64,000 nucleotides of DNA from Planctomyces sp. GTDB taxonomy: Bacteria > Planctomycetota > Planctomycetia > Planctomycetales > Planctomycetaceae. Under the pieces are notes generated by a model. The model was given only the letters and a program-made list of their open reading frames with translations. It was not told the DNA's origin and ran no database searches. Numbering within the stretch: the stretch's first letter is position 1; every line of letters begins with the position of its first letter. The stretch spans positions 1 to 64,000 of the forward strand of contig JAHBXW010000008.1 of assembly GCA_019636235.1 (NCBI GenBank), in the 5' to 3' direction. Positions 1-7,163 of this stretch are shown piece by piece. The translations under genes and the position numbers were made by a program.

Positions 1-126
1 GCACCGCGTTTCAACGCCGCCACCGAACATCGGCGTTACCAACTCGATCTCGTAAACGCGAACGTTGTTCGATGTGCTCTGTACTGGAGCCTGAGGACAA
101 TCTGGAATGCTTTTTCGGTTTGCCAT
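1..126 (-). CDS. cmr1: Type III-B CRISPR RAMP protein Cmr1, N-terminal 42 codons (partial)
   Basis: The minus strand opens an ATG at 126 and reads without a stop to the window edge. The visible 42 residues contain VYEIELVTPMFGGGVETR, which matches the first beta strand and glycine-rich loop at the start of Cmr1-family RAMP proteins. Cmr1 is a subunit of the type III-B (Cmr) effector complex, which binds crRNA and destroys matching phage RNA/DNA. The start lies only 5 nt after the stop of the DUF499 fragment (132-974), so it is probably co-transcribed with it. No repeat array or other cmr gene is visible; these would lie beyond the left edge. The call rests on a short stretch, so it is good but not certain. 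Confidence 0.72.
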   Translation of the reverse strand, partial: MANRKSIPDCPQAPVQSTSNNVRVYEIELVTPMFGGGVETRC

Positions 127-131
127 GGATG

Positions 132-974
132 TCACTCCCACGCTTTCGTCTTGAACCCTAGCGCCGAGGCATTCTCGGAGACGGCACGCTTGATTTGGTC
201 TGAGGCTCCGGAGGGAAACTCGGCGTTGATTTCGAGAGTGATGTTTAGAGATGCGTTGGGGTCGCCGGCGAGGAGGGCGATGATCTCGTCGGCGACTTGG
301 ACCAGGTGCATCTTCGCAGCAGATGGCTTGATCTGAATCGATCCGTGGAAGGACTTGGGTTTGGTCGCGGTGGTCGTGCCGGTGCCTGTGGTACCCGTGC
401 CTCCGGTGCCAGTCGTACCCTGGCCATCGGTAGAAGTCCCGGTTCCGGTATCGCCACCACCAGACGTGCCTCCATCCGTCGATGTGCCTCCGCCAGTGGC
501 TGTTGAGCCGGTCTTTGCGGCTTCTTCGGCCTTCTTAAGCTGGGCCAGGTACTCCGTGGCGGCGCTGGGCTCGATCAACAGGAGCGTGTCGTCGAATTGG
601 ACGTTCCCTTCGCCGATGTGGAATCCGGTGTACTTGTCGCCTTCCTGGCCGTAGGCAGTGCCGAAGAAGTCTGTTGACGCTGCACCGGTGCGAATGGCCT
701 GTGTCAGCGAATCGCGACTCTTGAGCCTGGGCAGGTACAGGTAGCGGAGCGTATCTTCCCAGAATGCCATCGCTCCGGCTGCGGCCTTGCCGTCCTTCCA
801 GTACAGTTCCTTGAGCTTTGTGCGGAGGTGGATCGGAGACCAGGTTGTGATGACCAGCTCGTTATCGATGCAGACTCGCTCGATCTCATTGCCCGCGGAA
901 CCGCCGGTGGTGTTGAGGGGGAAGGCTTCGACGGTGGGCTTGGGATCGGTGGGCGTGTTCTGAACGGGGCACAT
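132..974 (-). CDS. DUF499 defence ATPase, C-terminal fragment downstream of an in-frame stop
   Basis: This 280-residue frame is the continuation of the reading frame at 987-1964: between them lies only a TGA (989-987) and four sense codons (YKWL), and no frame change. The sequence after the stop (MCPVQN..., then RLKSRDSLTQAIRTG, and the end region SLNITLEINAEFPSG) follows the order expected in the C-terminal third of DUF499 proteins, large AAA ATPases found in DUF1156/DUF499/helicase anti-phage islands. Residues about 155-205 are a Gly/Thr/Ser-rich linker. The ATG at 974 may not be a real start; unless the UGA is read through, this is a pseudogene half. The gene ends 5 nt before cmr1. Confidence 0.7.
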   Translation of the reverse strand: MCPVQNTPTDPKPTVEAFPLNTTGGSAGNEIERVCIDNELVITTWSPIHLRTKLKELYWKDGKAAAGAMAFWEDTLRYLYLPRLKSRDSLTQAIRTGAASTDFFGTAYGQEGDKYTGFHIGEGNVQFDDTLLLIEPSAATEYLAQLKKAEEAAKTGSTATGGGTSTDGGTSGGGDTGTGTSTDGQGTTGTGGTGTTGTGTTTATKPKSFHGSIQIKPSAAKMHLVQVADEIIALLAGDPNASLNITLEINAEFPSGASDQIKRAVSENASALGFKTKAWE

Positions 975-986
975 CAGCCACTTGTA

Positions 987-1964
987 TCACTCGCGTGCAG
1001 CACGTGGCACGACCTCTTCGGCGCTTTGCAGCTCCTTCTCGGCTTGCTTCTTCTGAAGGAGGTCGATGTTAAGGCGTCCCTCCTTCACGTCTTCGACGAT
1101 CGAGTTCCACGCCAGGGCGACGCGAGCGACATCACGCAGGCGATTCAGAACGGCCATGTCGGGTGCGAGAAAGACCAGTCGATTGCCTCGGTATCGCGGC
1201 TTGGTGCCGTTGTTGCGCACGTAATCAATCACGGCCTGCTCGGCGGGCTGTTTGAGATCGCGTGAGTGACAGAATTCCGGAGCGAGAACAACAAGGCGGA
1301 GGGCGCTGTCGTCGGGTACGTCTCCATGCGGCGTGAAGATGTGGACGCCGTCGAAGAATGTCGCGCTACCCACCATCTTCTTGAGGGCTTCGCCAATCTT
1401 GCCGCGCACGTCGGTGTTGTCATCGAAACGCCGCTTGCGATCCTCCATTTCGCGGCGCAGGTTGGCGCGAGTATCGAACCAGAAGCGAGTCGCTTCCTGG
1501 GCCTTGTCCCCGGAGCTGTTCAGGTAGTGGAGGCGATCTGCCAACCGGTTCAAGGCATCGATGTAGGTTGCAGAGGTTTGCCCTGGTTGCAAACAACCGA
1601 GCAGGACTCGGGCGCGATCGAGGCCGCGAATGCCAGACTTTCCGGCGACGGACGACGGCGCACTGCCAAGGAACAGCGTACGGGCTACGCGGCGAAACGC
1701 CAGATCGATCCGCTTGGCTTCGCAGGTCAGCTGGAAGGCTTCGCCATCGCCATCAAAGGACCAGGGGCGCTCAACGGTGGCGACGCTCAGGTTCGCTTCA
1801 TCGGCTCGACCCAAGAGCCGCTCTTTGGTGGTCCCGTCGGGTGTGCGGTAGAAGACCTGAACCGAACCTTCCCCAATGGGCACGACGGCAGCGATGGTGG
1901 CAACCGAAGTTGGTTCCAGCCCGACAAGCGGCATTCCAGGTTGTAGGTCTTCGAGTTTGAGCAT
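987..1964 (-). CDS. Chimera: SNF2-type defence helicase N-terminus fused to DUF499 C-terminal region
   Basis: The first ~90 of 325 residues (LEDLQPGMPLVGLEP, then ERPWSFDGDGEAFQLTCEAK) resemble the N-terminal domain of the large SNF2/DUF3883 helicases of phage-defence islands, which normally continues into helicase motifs. Instead, from about residue 91 (RRVARTLFLGSAPS) the protein follows the post-ATPase part of DUF499 proteins (RVLLGCLQPG, RFWFDTRANL, DVPDDSALRLVVLAPE). No Walker A or helicase motif is present, so neither enzyme can work. The simplest reading is a large in-frame deletion that fused the first gene of the operon to the last. The frame ends at a TGA at 989-987, after which DUF499 homology continues. 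Family assignment is from remembered family sequences. Confidence 0.68.
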   Translation of the reverse strand: MLKLEDLQPGMPLVGLEPTSVATIAAVVPIGEGSVQVFYRTPDGTTKERLLGRADEANLSVATVERPWSFDGDGEAFQLTCEAKRIDLAFRRVARTLFLGSAPSSVAGKSGIRGLDRARVLLGCLQPGQTSATYIDALNRLADRLHYLNSSGDKAQEATRFWFDTRANLRREMEDRKRRFDDNTDVRGKIGEALKKMVGSATFFDGVHIFTPHGDVPDDSALRLVVLAPEFCHSRDLKQPAEQAVIDYVRNNGTKPRYRGNRLVFLAPDMAVLNRLRDVARVALAWNSIVEDVKEGRLNIDLLQKKQAEKELQSAEEVVPRAARE

Positions 1965-1976
1965 TGTCGTTGTAAC

Positions 1977-2189
1977 TCAGCCCTTCGGTTTCTTTTGGGA
2001 CGACACAGGCCGCGCCACGGTCTTCAGGAACTTCTCCAAATCATCTCTCCGGAACAGCCGGTAGCCGTTCGCGGGGTTTTTGTGCATGGGAATCTTCCCC
2101 GCTTCAGCCCAGGTTCGGACGGTGCCTTGCGACACCCCCAGAATCTCGGCAGCCTCAGCAACCTTCACGTACTCGCTCAGCTTGGCCAT
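1977..2189 (-). CDS. Small MerR/excisionase-type helix-turn-helix protein
   Basis: This 70-residue protein starts at MAKLSEYVKVAEAAEILGVS and contains a winged-HTH typical of MerR/excisionase-like DNA-binding modules: AAEILGVSQGTVRTWAEAG is the recognition helix region and NGYRLFRRDDLEKFL the wing and following helix. Almost the whole protein is this domain. The frame is open further upstream, but the ATG at 2189 gives the exact family start. It sits 12 nt upstream of the helicase/DUF499 chimera in the same direction, a place where similar small HTH genes precede DUF499-type defence operons, so it likely regulates that operon and perhaps its own promoter. It looks intact although the gene behind it is broken. 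Confidence 0.82.
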   Translation of the reverse strand: MAKLSEYVKVAEAAEILGVSQGTVRTWAEAGKIPMHKNPANGYRLFRRDDLEKFLKTVARPVSSQKKPKG

Positions 2190-2369
2190 TTGGCACGACC
2201 TCGTCCGAATGCCTGATCCGCAACCCGGCGTAAGTCTATCAAACTCTACAGGCGAATGATAGCAACCCAGTGCTGTCACTGCTGCCTCGCCTCCCGACGC
2301 GAAAGCCACCCCAGATAACCCAGATTCGCGACTTTCGGACGGTCGTATTGAGCCAGCATCGACTGTGCT

Positions 2370-2388
2370 CGTGACACCTTTGGTCACG
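2370..2388. repeat. Palindrome CGTGAC-N7-GTCACG upstream of the HTH gene
   Basis: The arms CGTGAC (2370-2375) and GTCACG (2383-2388) are perfect inverted repeats with a 7-nt spacer. The element lies about 180 bp upstream of the HTH gene start, in the gap between that gene and the glycosyltransferase fragment. Its size and symmetry suit an operator for a dimeric regulator, but a weak terminator hairpin is equally possible. Confidence 0.3.
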
Positions 2389-2435
2389 CGGGGAAAGAAA
2401 ATCCCGGACAAAACTAGGCAGATCCGAATCTCTGA

Positions 2436-2957
2436 TCAGCAGGTGACGGCTCGAAGTCCGTCCAATGCACCGATCACGCCCCGGACGATCGCATCCGAGC
2501 TGAACTGCTGCTCAGCGGCCGCTCGGACGGCATGGCGGTCCAGATTCTGGGCTCGGGTGATGGCGTCGAGATAGACCCCAAGGGCCAATTGGTCCCCATC
2601 GTTCTCGACGCATTGCCGACCGGGAGGGAGCCGATCGACCACGAAACCGGTCACACCATCTCGGACGAATGATGCCCCAGTTCTGACGCCAACTGTCGGA
2701 CAACCCGCGAGGAGAATCTCCTGGAGCGCCAGCGGGCCGTGGTCGTCGTCCGCGAGGTAGGCACACGCTCGGGACCGGCGAGCCGCCTCGAAAAGCTCCT
2801 CGCGTCGATACCGACCGTAGTGGATCTGGATGTGCCGCGGGTACAGTTCCGCCAAATGCTCGAGCAGTTGGGGCCGGTGTCCGTTCTTGGCGTAGATCAA
2901 CAAGTCGTATTCGTCGGACAGCGGTTCCCGCTGCGAGGATCGATGCGACGTCGACAA
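2436..2957 (-). pseudogene. Truncated GT-B glycosyltransferase (C-terminal half only)
   Basis: The 173-residue frame matches only the nucleotide-sugar-binding C-terminal half of group-1 (GT4-like) glycosyltransferases: YDLLIYAKNGHRP, REELFEAARRSRACAYL, then LALQEILLAGCPTVGV and DGVTGFVV. Full-length relatives are about 350-400 residues, so the N-terminal acceptor-binding domain is absent. Homology seems to begin near residue 15 (about 2915); upstream sequence in this and the other minus frames shows no recognisable N-terminal half. The ATG at 2957 is therefore only the first available codon. The remnant lies between the broken defence operon and an intact restriction gene and is best read as island debris. 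Confidence 0.6.
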
Positions 2958-3165
2958 GTCGCTGCTCGTCGGGCCCGCGCGCAGCTTCAGCGCAGTTGGT
3001 CATGGTCAAAATCTCCGCAAGAGAATGGCCACCGATCGCGGCGATGGCTGGGGCAGGTTCGTGGCCGAGCACGGCCTCTATTGTTTACCTACCGGGCGGA
3101 GGCGAGAATTGGCGGGGAAAAATCGTGAAACCGAGGCTTCGTGCGAACGAGAGGAACACTGCAGA

Positions 3166-4860
3166 ATGGCCAAGTCGGAAGCAACTGTCGAGGAACTGGT
3201 CGGTAAGATTGAACGAGGCGAACTGCGCCTGCCAGAAATGCAGCGGCAATACGTGTGGCGTTCGCCTCGTGTGCGCGACCTCCTCGACTCTCTCTATCGT
3301 GGATATCCTTCCGGCGCTATTCTGCTTTGGGAAACAGATGAAGTAGTTCCACTTCAAGATTTCGCGGTTAGCCAACAAGCCAATCCATACAAGACCACGC
3401 TCCTCTTGCTGGATGGACAGCAAAGGTTGACGTCCCTTTCCGCGGTCATTCGCGGTGAACCCATTTCTGTTCGGGGAAGGAAGAAGCCGATTGAGCTGCT
3501 CTTCAACCTCGAGCATCCTGATGAGCTAAGCATCGTCACTGAGGTCAACGAAGATGGCGACGACGAGGACGAAAATGAACCGGACACGGTCGACTCGACG
3601 GAAGACGAGCTTCAGCAACGATTCGAGAAGATGACATTTGTTGTTGGCACGAAGAAACTCGAACAGCTACCGCAATGGGTGAAAGTCACCGATGTTTTCA
3701 AGACAGACAACGATGCCATTTTTCTCAAGCGGGCTGGCGTGTCCGGCTTCGATGCCCCCCGCTACGAGAAATACAGTCAGCGACTTTCTCGAGTCCGAGG
3801 AATACGAAAGTACGTCTATCGCATGGATGTCCTGGAACGAAAGCTCTCTTACGACGAGGTCACAGAGATCTTCGTTCGGGTCAACTCACTTGGTGCCAAG
3901 CTGCGAAGTTCGGATCTTGCACTGGCTCAGATAACGGCGAAGTGGCGAGGTGCGTTAAAGACGTTTCAAGCCTTTCAGGAACAGTGTGCAAAGCGCGGTT
4001 TCGACCTTGATCTCGGATTGCATGTAAAGAATCTCATCGCGCTTGCAACTAACCAGTCGCGATTCCTGACGGTGAACACATTGACCGTCGAACGCCTACA
4101 GGAAGCCTGGAAGCATGCGGTCAAAGGAATGGAGTTTGCGACCAATTTCCTTCGCAACAATGTCGGAATTGACAGCACGGCGTTGCTTTCTTCTCCGTAT
4201 CTTCTGGTTTCACTGGGGTACTTTGGCCACAGGAAGGATTACCAGATCCCATCGAGCGATGAGACGAAACTGCGTTACTGGGTGTTGGCCGCGAATGCCA
4301 AGGGCCGCTATTCTCGTGGCTCGAGCGAAACGCTACTAGATCAGGATCTTGCGACAGTTCGCGATGGAGGCGGCACCGACCAACTGATCGAACGACTTCG
4401 ACTGCAGGTTGGTGTTTTAGAAATTCTCCCCGAAGAGCTTGAAGGTCGTAACCAGCGAAGCTCGCTCTTCAAAACCATGTTCCTGGCGTTTCGCGACGCC
4501 GGTGCCAAAGACTGGCGTTCGAATCTGGCGATCGCTCTTGATCATTCAGGCTCGCAGCATCGGCTTCAATTTCATCACATCTTCCCCAAGGCCTTGTTAA
4601 AGGGTAGTTACTCTCGTAGGGAGTTGGATGACATTGCGAACCTGGCCTTCATTGGCGGCAAGACGAATCGGGCCATAAGCGACAAGTCGCCGGAGAAGTA
4701 CTTTCCGGGACTTATCGAAAAGGCGGGGCAGAAGTCCTTCGACGCTCAGTGCATACCTACCGCTTCCGACTTGCTCTCCGTAGACCAATACAGAGCCTTT
4801 CTAGCCGAGCGACGACGCCTCATTGCCAAGTGCCTGAACGACTTCCTGAACAGAGGATAA
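3166..4860 (+). CDS. Single-chain GmrSD/DUF262-HNH type IV restriction-like protein
   Basis: The 564-residue protein has an N-terminal DUF262 domain (LPEMQRQYVW at 22-31 and DGQQR at 83-87, the nucleotide-binding motif of GmrS/DndB-like proteins) and a C-terminal DUF1524-type HNH nuclease (HHIFPK from residue 470, with asparagines at 492 and 501). In GmrSD, SspE and BrxU-like systems these domains use NTP hydrolysis and cut modified phage DNA, or phage DNA in modified hosts. Residues 129-148 form a very acidic insert rich in Asp and Glu. The ATG at 3166 is preceded by GAGGAAC at 3151 and gives the normal family start, although the frame is open earlier. The base composition is visibly less GC-rich than core genes. 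It stands alone; no modification genes are visible next to it. Confidence 0.85.
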   Translation: MAKSEATVEELVGKIERGELRLPEMQRQYVWRSPRVRDLLDSLYRGYPSGAILLWETDEVVPLQDFAVSQQANPYKTTLLLLDGQQRLTSLSAVIRGEPISVRGRKKPIELLFNLEHPDELSIVTEVNEDGDDEDENEPDTVDSTEDELQQRFEKMTFVVGTKKLEQLPQWVKVTDVFKTDNDAIFLKRAGVSGFDAPRYEKYSQRLSRVRGIRKYVYRMDVLERKLSYDEVTEIFVRVNSLGAKLRSSDLALAQITAKWRGALKTFQAFQEQCAKRGFDLDLGLHVKNLIALATNQSRFLTVNTLTVERLQEAWKHAVKGMEFATNFLRNNVGIDSTALLSSPYLLVSLGYFGHRKDYQIPSSDETKLRYWVLAANAKGRYSRGSSETLLDQDLATVRDGGGTDQLIERLRLQVGVLEILPEELEGRNQRSSLFKTMFLAFRDAGAKDWRSNLAIALDHSGSQHRLQFHHIFPKALLKGSYSRRELDDIANLAFIGGKTNRAISDKSPEKYFPGLIEKAGQKSFDAQCIPTASDLLSVDQYRAFLAERRRLIAKCLNDFLNRG

Positions 4861-4903
4861 CCTGGTTTGATTGCTACCTGCCGGGGCAGTCTTCCGCAAC
4901 TCT

Positions 4904-4920
4904 CTCTCGGGGTCCGAGAG
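4904..4920. repeat. Perfect 7-bp hairpin CTCTCGG-GGT-CCGAGAG
   Basis: The arms CTCTCGG (4904-4910) and CCGAGAG (4914-4920) pair perfectly across a 3-nt loop, 44 bp after the stop of the GmrSD-like gene. It is followed by CAACCGGG rather than a T-run, so it is a weak terminator candidate. The right arm overlaps the nonamer GAGAGCAAC (4916-4924), which recurs at 5026 and, inverted, at 5051. Confidence 0.4.
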
Positions 4921-5025
4921 CAACCGGGTTGTTAAGGAACAACGCTTGTTAACGAGAGAGTCAGAGAGTTCGACAGCGTTGCTCCCGGGGTGCGAGGCCA
5001 ACCTCCATGGTTGCTTGCGGACCCT

Positions 5026-5059
5026 GAGAGCAACCCGTTCGGAACTGAAAGTTGCTCTC
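5026..5059. repeat. Inverted repeat GAGAGCAAC ... GTTGCTCTC
   Basis: The arms GAGAGCAAC (5026-5034) and GTTGCTCTC (5051-5059) are perfect 9-bp inverted repeats around a 16-nt centre that holds a small GTTC-G-GAAC palindrome. The same nonamer occurs at 4916-4924. Four GTTAAC hexamers (4948, 5140, 5148, and 5215 inside the tRNA) and an 8-bp tandem TTAACTGG (5141-5156) lie in the same stretch. This cluster between an island and a tRNA resembles recombinase arm-type sites, which is inference only. The stretch 4861-5180 has no gene. Confidence 0.4.
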
Positions 5060-5106
5060 CGCGTTGGGACTCGCCGCAAACCCTTGGAAAACCGGCCTTT
5101 AACGCG

Positions 5107-5134
5107 AAAAGCCGAGAGCGTTGGCCCTCGGCTT
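5107..5134 (-). terminator. Rho-independent terminator of tRNA-Asn
   Basis: Read on the minus strand, AAGCCGAG (5134-5127) pairs with CTCGGCTT (5116-5109) across a 10-nt loop, and a TTTT (5110-5107) overlaps and follows the stem. It lies about 47 nt past the 3' end of the minus-strand tRNA-Asn, where its terminator is expected. Confidence 0.6.
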
Positions 5135-5180
5135 CGTGCGTTAACTGGTTAACTGGCCAGTTTCGAGGCCAAAAAATCAG

Positions 5181-5253
5181 CTCCCGGACTAGGACTCGAA
5201 CCTAGAACCTAGCGGTTAACAGCCGCTCGCTCTACCGATTGAGCTATCCGGGA
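5181..5253 (-). tRNA. tRNA-Asn (anticodon GTT)
   Basis: The minus strand folds into a complete 73-nt cloverleaf. Acceptor arms are TCCCGGA and TCCGGGA with discriminator G; the D stem is GCTC/GAGC; the anticodon stem AGCGG/CCGCT holds the loop CTGTTAA with anticodon GTT; the T arm is CTAGG-TTCGAGT-CCTAG. The 3' CCA is not encoded. The 3' end points toward the lower-GC island at 1-5180, the side on which tRNA-targeting integrases insert DNA. Confidence 0.97.
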
Positions 5254-5719
5254 AGAGAATCCAAGGCCGGCACAGAATGCGCAATGCATCCTCGGCCGGC
5301 CTCGATCGGCAAGCCGGCAGTATGGCCGATCCAGCCGTTGCCTGCAAGGGGTCCTCGGCGCCTTTTGGTTGATGGCCCGCGGGCGCGCGGAGTGTAGCCG
5401 CAAATCCGTGGTGGTGCGGATGTCCAGAGAGGCGGCCTCCTTGCTGTGGAACTGCGTTCCCAGCGTTTGGAACCGGGTAACCGTTCACCTCTGAGGGGCG
5501 AGTTGGGGCTGGGGTTGTCCGGTGCGGTGAGCGGGCGGGAAGTGCGGGAGAGGCGTCAGGTACGCCCGCGGAGCGCGAGGAGCAGATCCGTGGCTGCGTG
5601 CGGCATGTGGGCCGGCGCCTGCCCCAGGCGGCCCTCACGGAAGTCGCGAAGTTGGTCCGATCCCCCTGCTGTGCGTGAACCCTGATCCGTCCCTATTGTC
5701 TACGGCGGCTCGGCGCGCT
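5254..5719. other. Gene-free spacer between tRNA-Asn and the sigma operon
   Basis: About 466 bp with no convincing gene on either strand. It must hold the tRNA-Asn promoter, reading leftward, but no good -35/-10 pair is visible at a sensible distance. GC content rises here to core level, so the border between island and core lies at or near the tRNA. Confidence 0.5.
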
Positions 5720-7159
5720 CTATGGGTCGGCTGCCGCTGGCGGGTGCGACACGCCCCAGATGTACCAGTCTGGCGCCACGTAGACCCAGTGCCCCGCGGG
5801 CAGCCCCGTCCGCCCCGCGTATTCCGTCCCTTCCCAGCGGCCGTACTCGAAGAACTCGCCAAACCGTTCCGCGTCCGTGGGGACGGTCAGCTTTTCCAGC
5901 AGTTCGGAATACCGTCCGTCGCATTGCGCCCGCTCGCGCGCCACGTGCGACGGCAACGCCTGTTGCGCCGATTTCGACAGCACTCCCAAAGCACTGGTGT
6001 CGTCCAGCGTCGCCAGCTTCCCGCCCCGCTGCGAGAGCGACTCGTTCAACGCCCGCGGCAGCAAGGTCGTGTTGACCCCCGCTCCGAGAAAGCGCGTCTC
6101 ATTCGTCACGAGCAATTGAGGCAGACTGTCGACATGGCGCCCCAACCGCTGCATGTCCTCGGAGTCGCTCGCCCGATTCTCAAGTTCATGTTCGGGAACG
6201 CCCGCCGCGCCGTCCGACCAGCGGTCCAGCGTTTCGATCTCGGGACCGGATCTGCGGATCAGCTTGGCGCCGAGCAGGACCTCCGACGTATTCACCGGCG
6301 CCGCGCCTTCGGCGCCCGCCGACGCTGCGCCCGCCGACGGAACCTCTGGCCCGTTGGAGACGCCCTGCGGCATCAGGATCACGCCGAATCGGGAACTCCG
6401 GCGGAGATCCACGATTCCCCGCTGCTCCAGTTCGTGTTGAGCTTCGCTTCTCGGTTTGACCTCCGGCGCCGCGTCCTTCTGAAAACTCAATGACTCCGGT
6501 CGGTCCGACACTTCGCCCTGCCCCTGCTGCGGGCCCTCGGCGTCCTGCACGACGCCGTCATCTCCGGCGGGCGGCGAATCGGTCCCCGGCAATAAGAACA
6601 GGTGCAGCCCGTCGGCGTCCGACTCGTACAGTCGCCGCCAGAAAATCGCTTCCGCAGGCTGATCGCCGAGGTTGCCATTCAGGATCCCGTTGGACTGTCC
6701 ATCGCCGTCCGTGTCCCGATTGAGAAAATCGGCTTCGCTGAAGTGCCACGCCCGGCCGTGTCGTGGCAACGTGTCATACGCGAGGTAGTTGTTTGCGATG
6801 ATCCGGGAGCTCACGGGGGATGGCGCCAGTTGCGTGAACACCACCAACGCACAGGCCAGGGCGGCGGCGCAGGGCGCGAGCGCCCCCCAACTGGAGCGCG
6901 CACGCGACAGCGCCGCTGGACCGGCCGACACGATCGGCAGCGGCGCGGCCTGAAGCGCCTGCCCGGCAGGCGCTGGCGCCTCCGCGACGAGGGCTGACTT
7001 CAACAGCGCGCAGAACTCCCGCAGACGCTCCGCCTCCGCGGCGAGTTCCCGGGACGCCGCGACGGCCCGCTCGATCTCGGCGCGCTCGCCGGGCGACAGC
7101 TCGCCCAGCACATAGGCGGTCAGCCGAGGATCGTCGGTGGTCAGCGGTTTCTGGGACAT
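5720..7159 (-). CDS. Membrane protein with anti-sigma-like N-terminus, distal gene of ECF operon
   Basis: The 479-residue product starts with DDPRLTAYVLGELSPGERAEIE, the short helical motif found at the start of planctomycete anti-sigma factors and related proteins, without a zinc-binding HxxxCxxC. A single membrane segment lies at about 91-112 (APCAAALACALVVFTQ), followed by a ~370-residue low-complexity extracytoplasmic part that ends in aromatic GHWVYVAPDWYIWG. A stretch NRDTDGDGQSNG near residue 148 resembles a thrombospondin type-3/dockerin calcium loop. Its SD GAGG overlaps the stop of the upstream gene (4-nt gap), so it is co-translated in the order sigma factor, carboxypeptidase-regulatory protein, this protein. 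An anti-sigma role is inferred from context; the exported domain is unrecognised. Confidence 0.6.
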   Translation of the reverse strand: MSQKPLTTDDPRLTAYVLGELSPGERAEIERAVAASRELAAEAERLREFCALLKSALVAEAPAPAGQALQAAPLPIVSAGPAALSRARSSWGALAPCAAALACALVVFTQLAPSPVSSRIIANNYLAYDTLPRHGRAWHFSEADFLNRDTDGDGQSNGILNGNLGDQPAEAIFWRRLYESDADGLHLFLLPGTDSPPAGDDGVVQDAEGPQQGQGEVSDRPESLSFQKDAAPEVKPRSEAQHELEQRGIVDLRRSSRFGVILMPQGVSNGPEVPSAGAASAGAEGAAPVNTSEVLLGAKLIRRSGPEIETLDRWSDGAAGVPEHELENRASDSEDMQRLGRHVDSLPQLLVTNETRFLGAGVNTTLLPRALNESLSQRGGKLATLDDTSALGVLSKSAQQALPSHVARERAQCDGRYSELLEKLTVPTDAERFGEFFEYGRWEGTEYAGRTGLPAGHWVYVAPDWYIWGVSHPPAAADP

Positions 7160-7163
7160 TGCC

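Noticed and set aside
987-989. Selenocysteine at the DUF499 UGA
   Set aside because: There is no evidence for a SECIS element or for selenoprotein homologs in this family; a nonsense mutation in a decaying gene is simpler.
2230-2270. Promoter of the HTH gene: TTGCTA (2265-2260) and TTGATA or TAGACT downstream
   Set aside because: At 17-bp spacing the -10 is poor (TTGATA), and the better TAGACT is 21 bp away, so it is not convincing.
2512-3072. Alternative minus-strand frame over the glycosyltransferase fragment
   Set aside because: The competing frame is Arg/Pro-rich; the frame at 2436-2957 has clear GT-B motifs. I found no missing N-terminal half in it.
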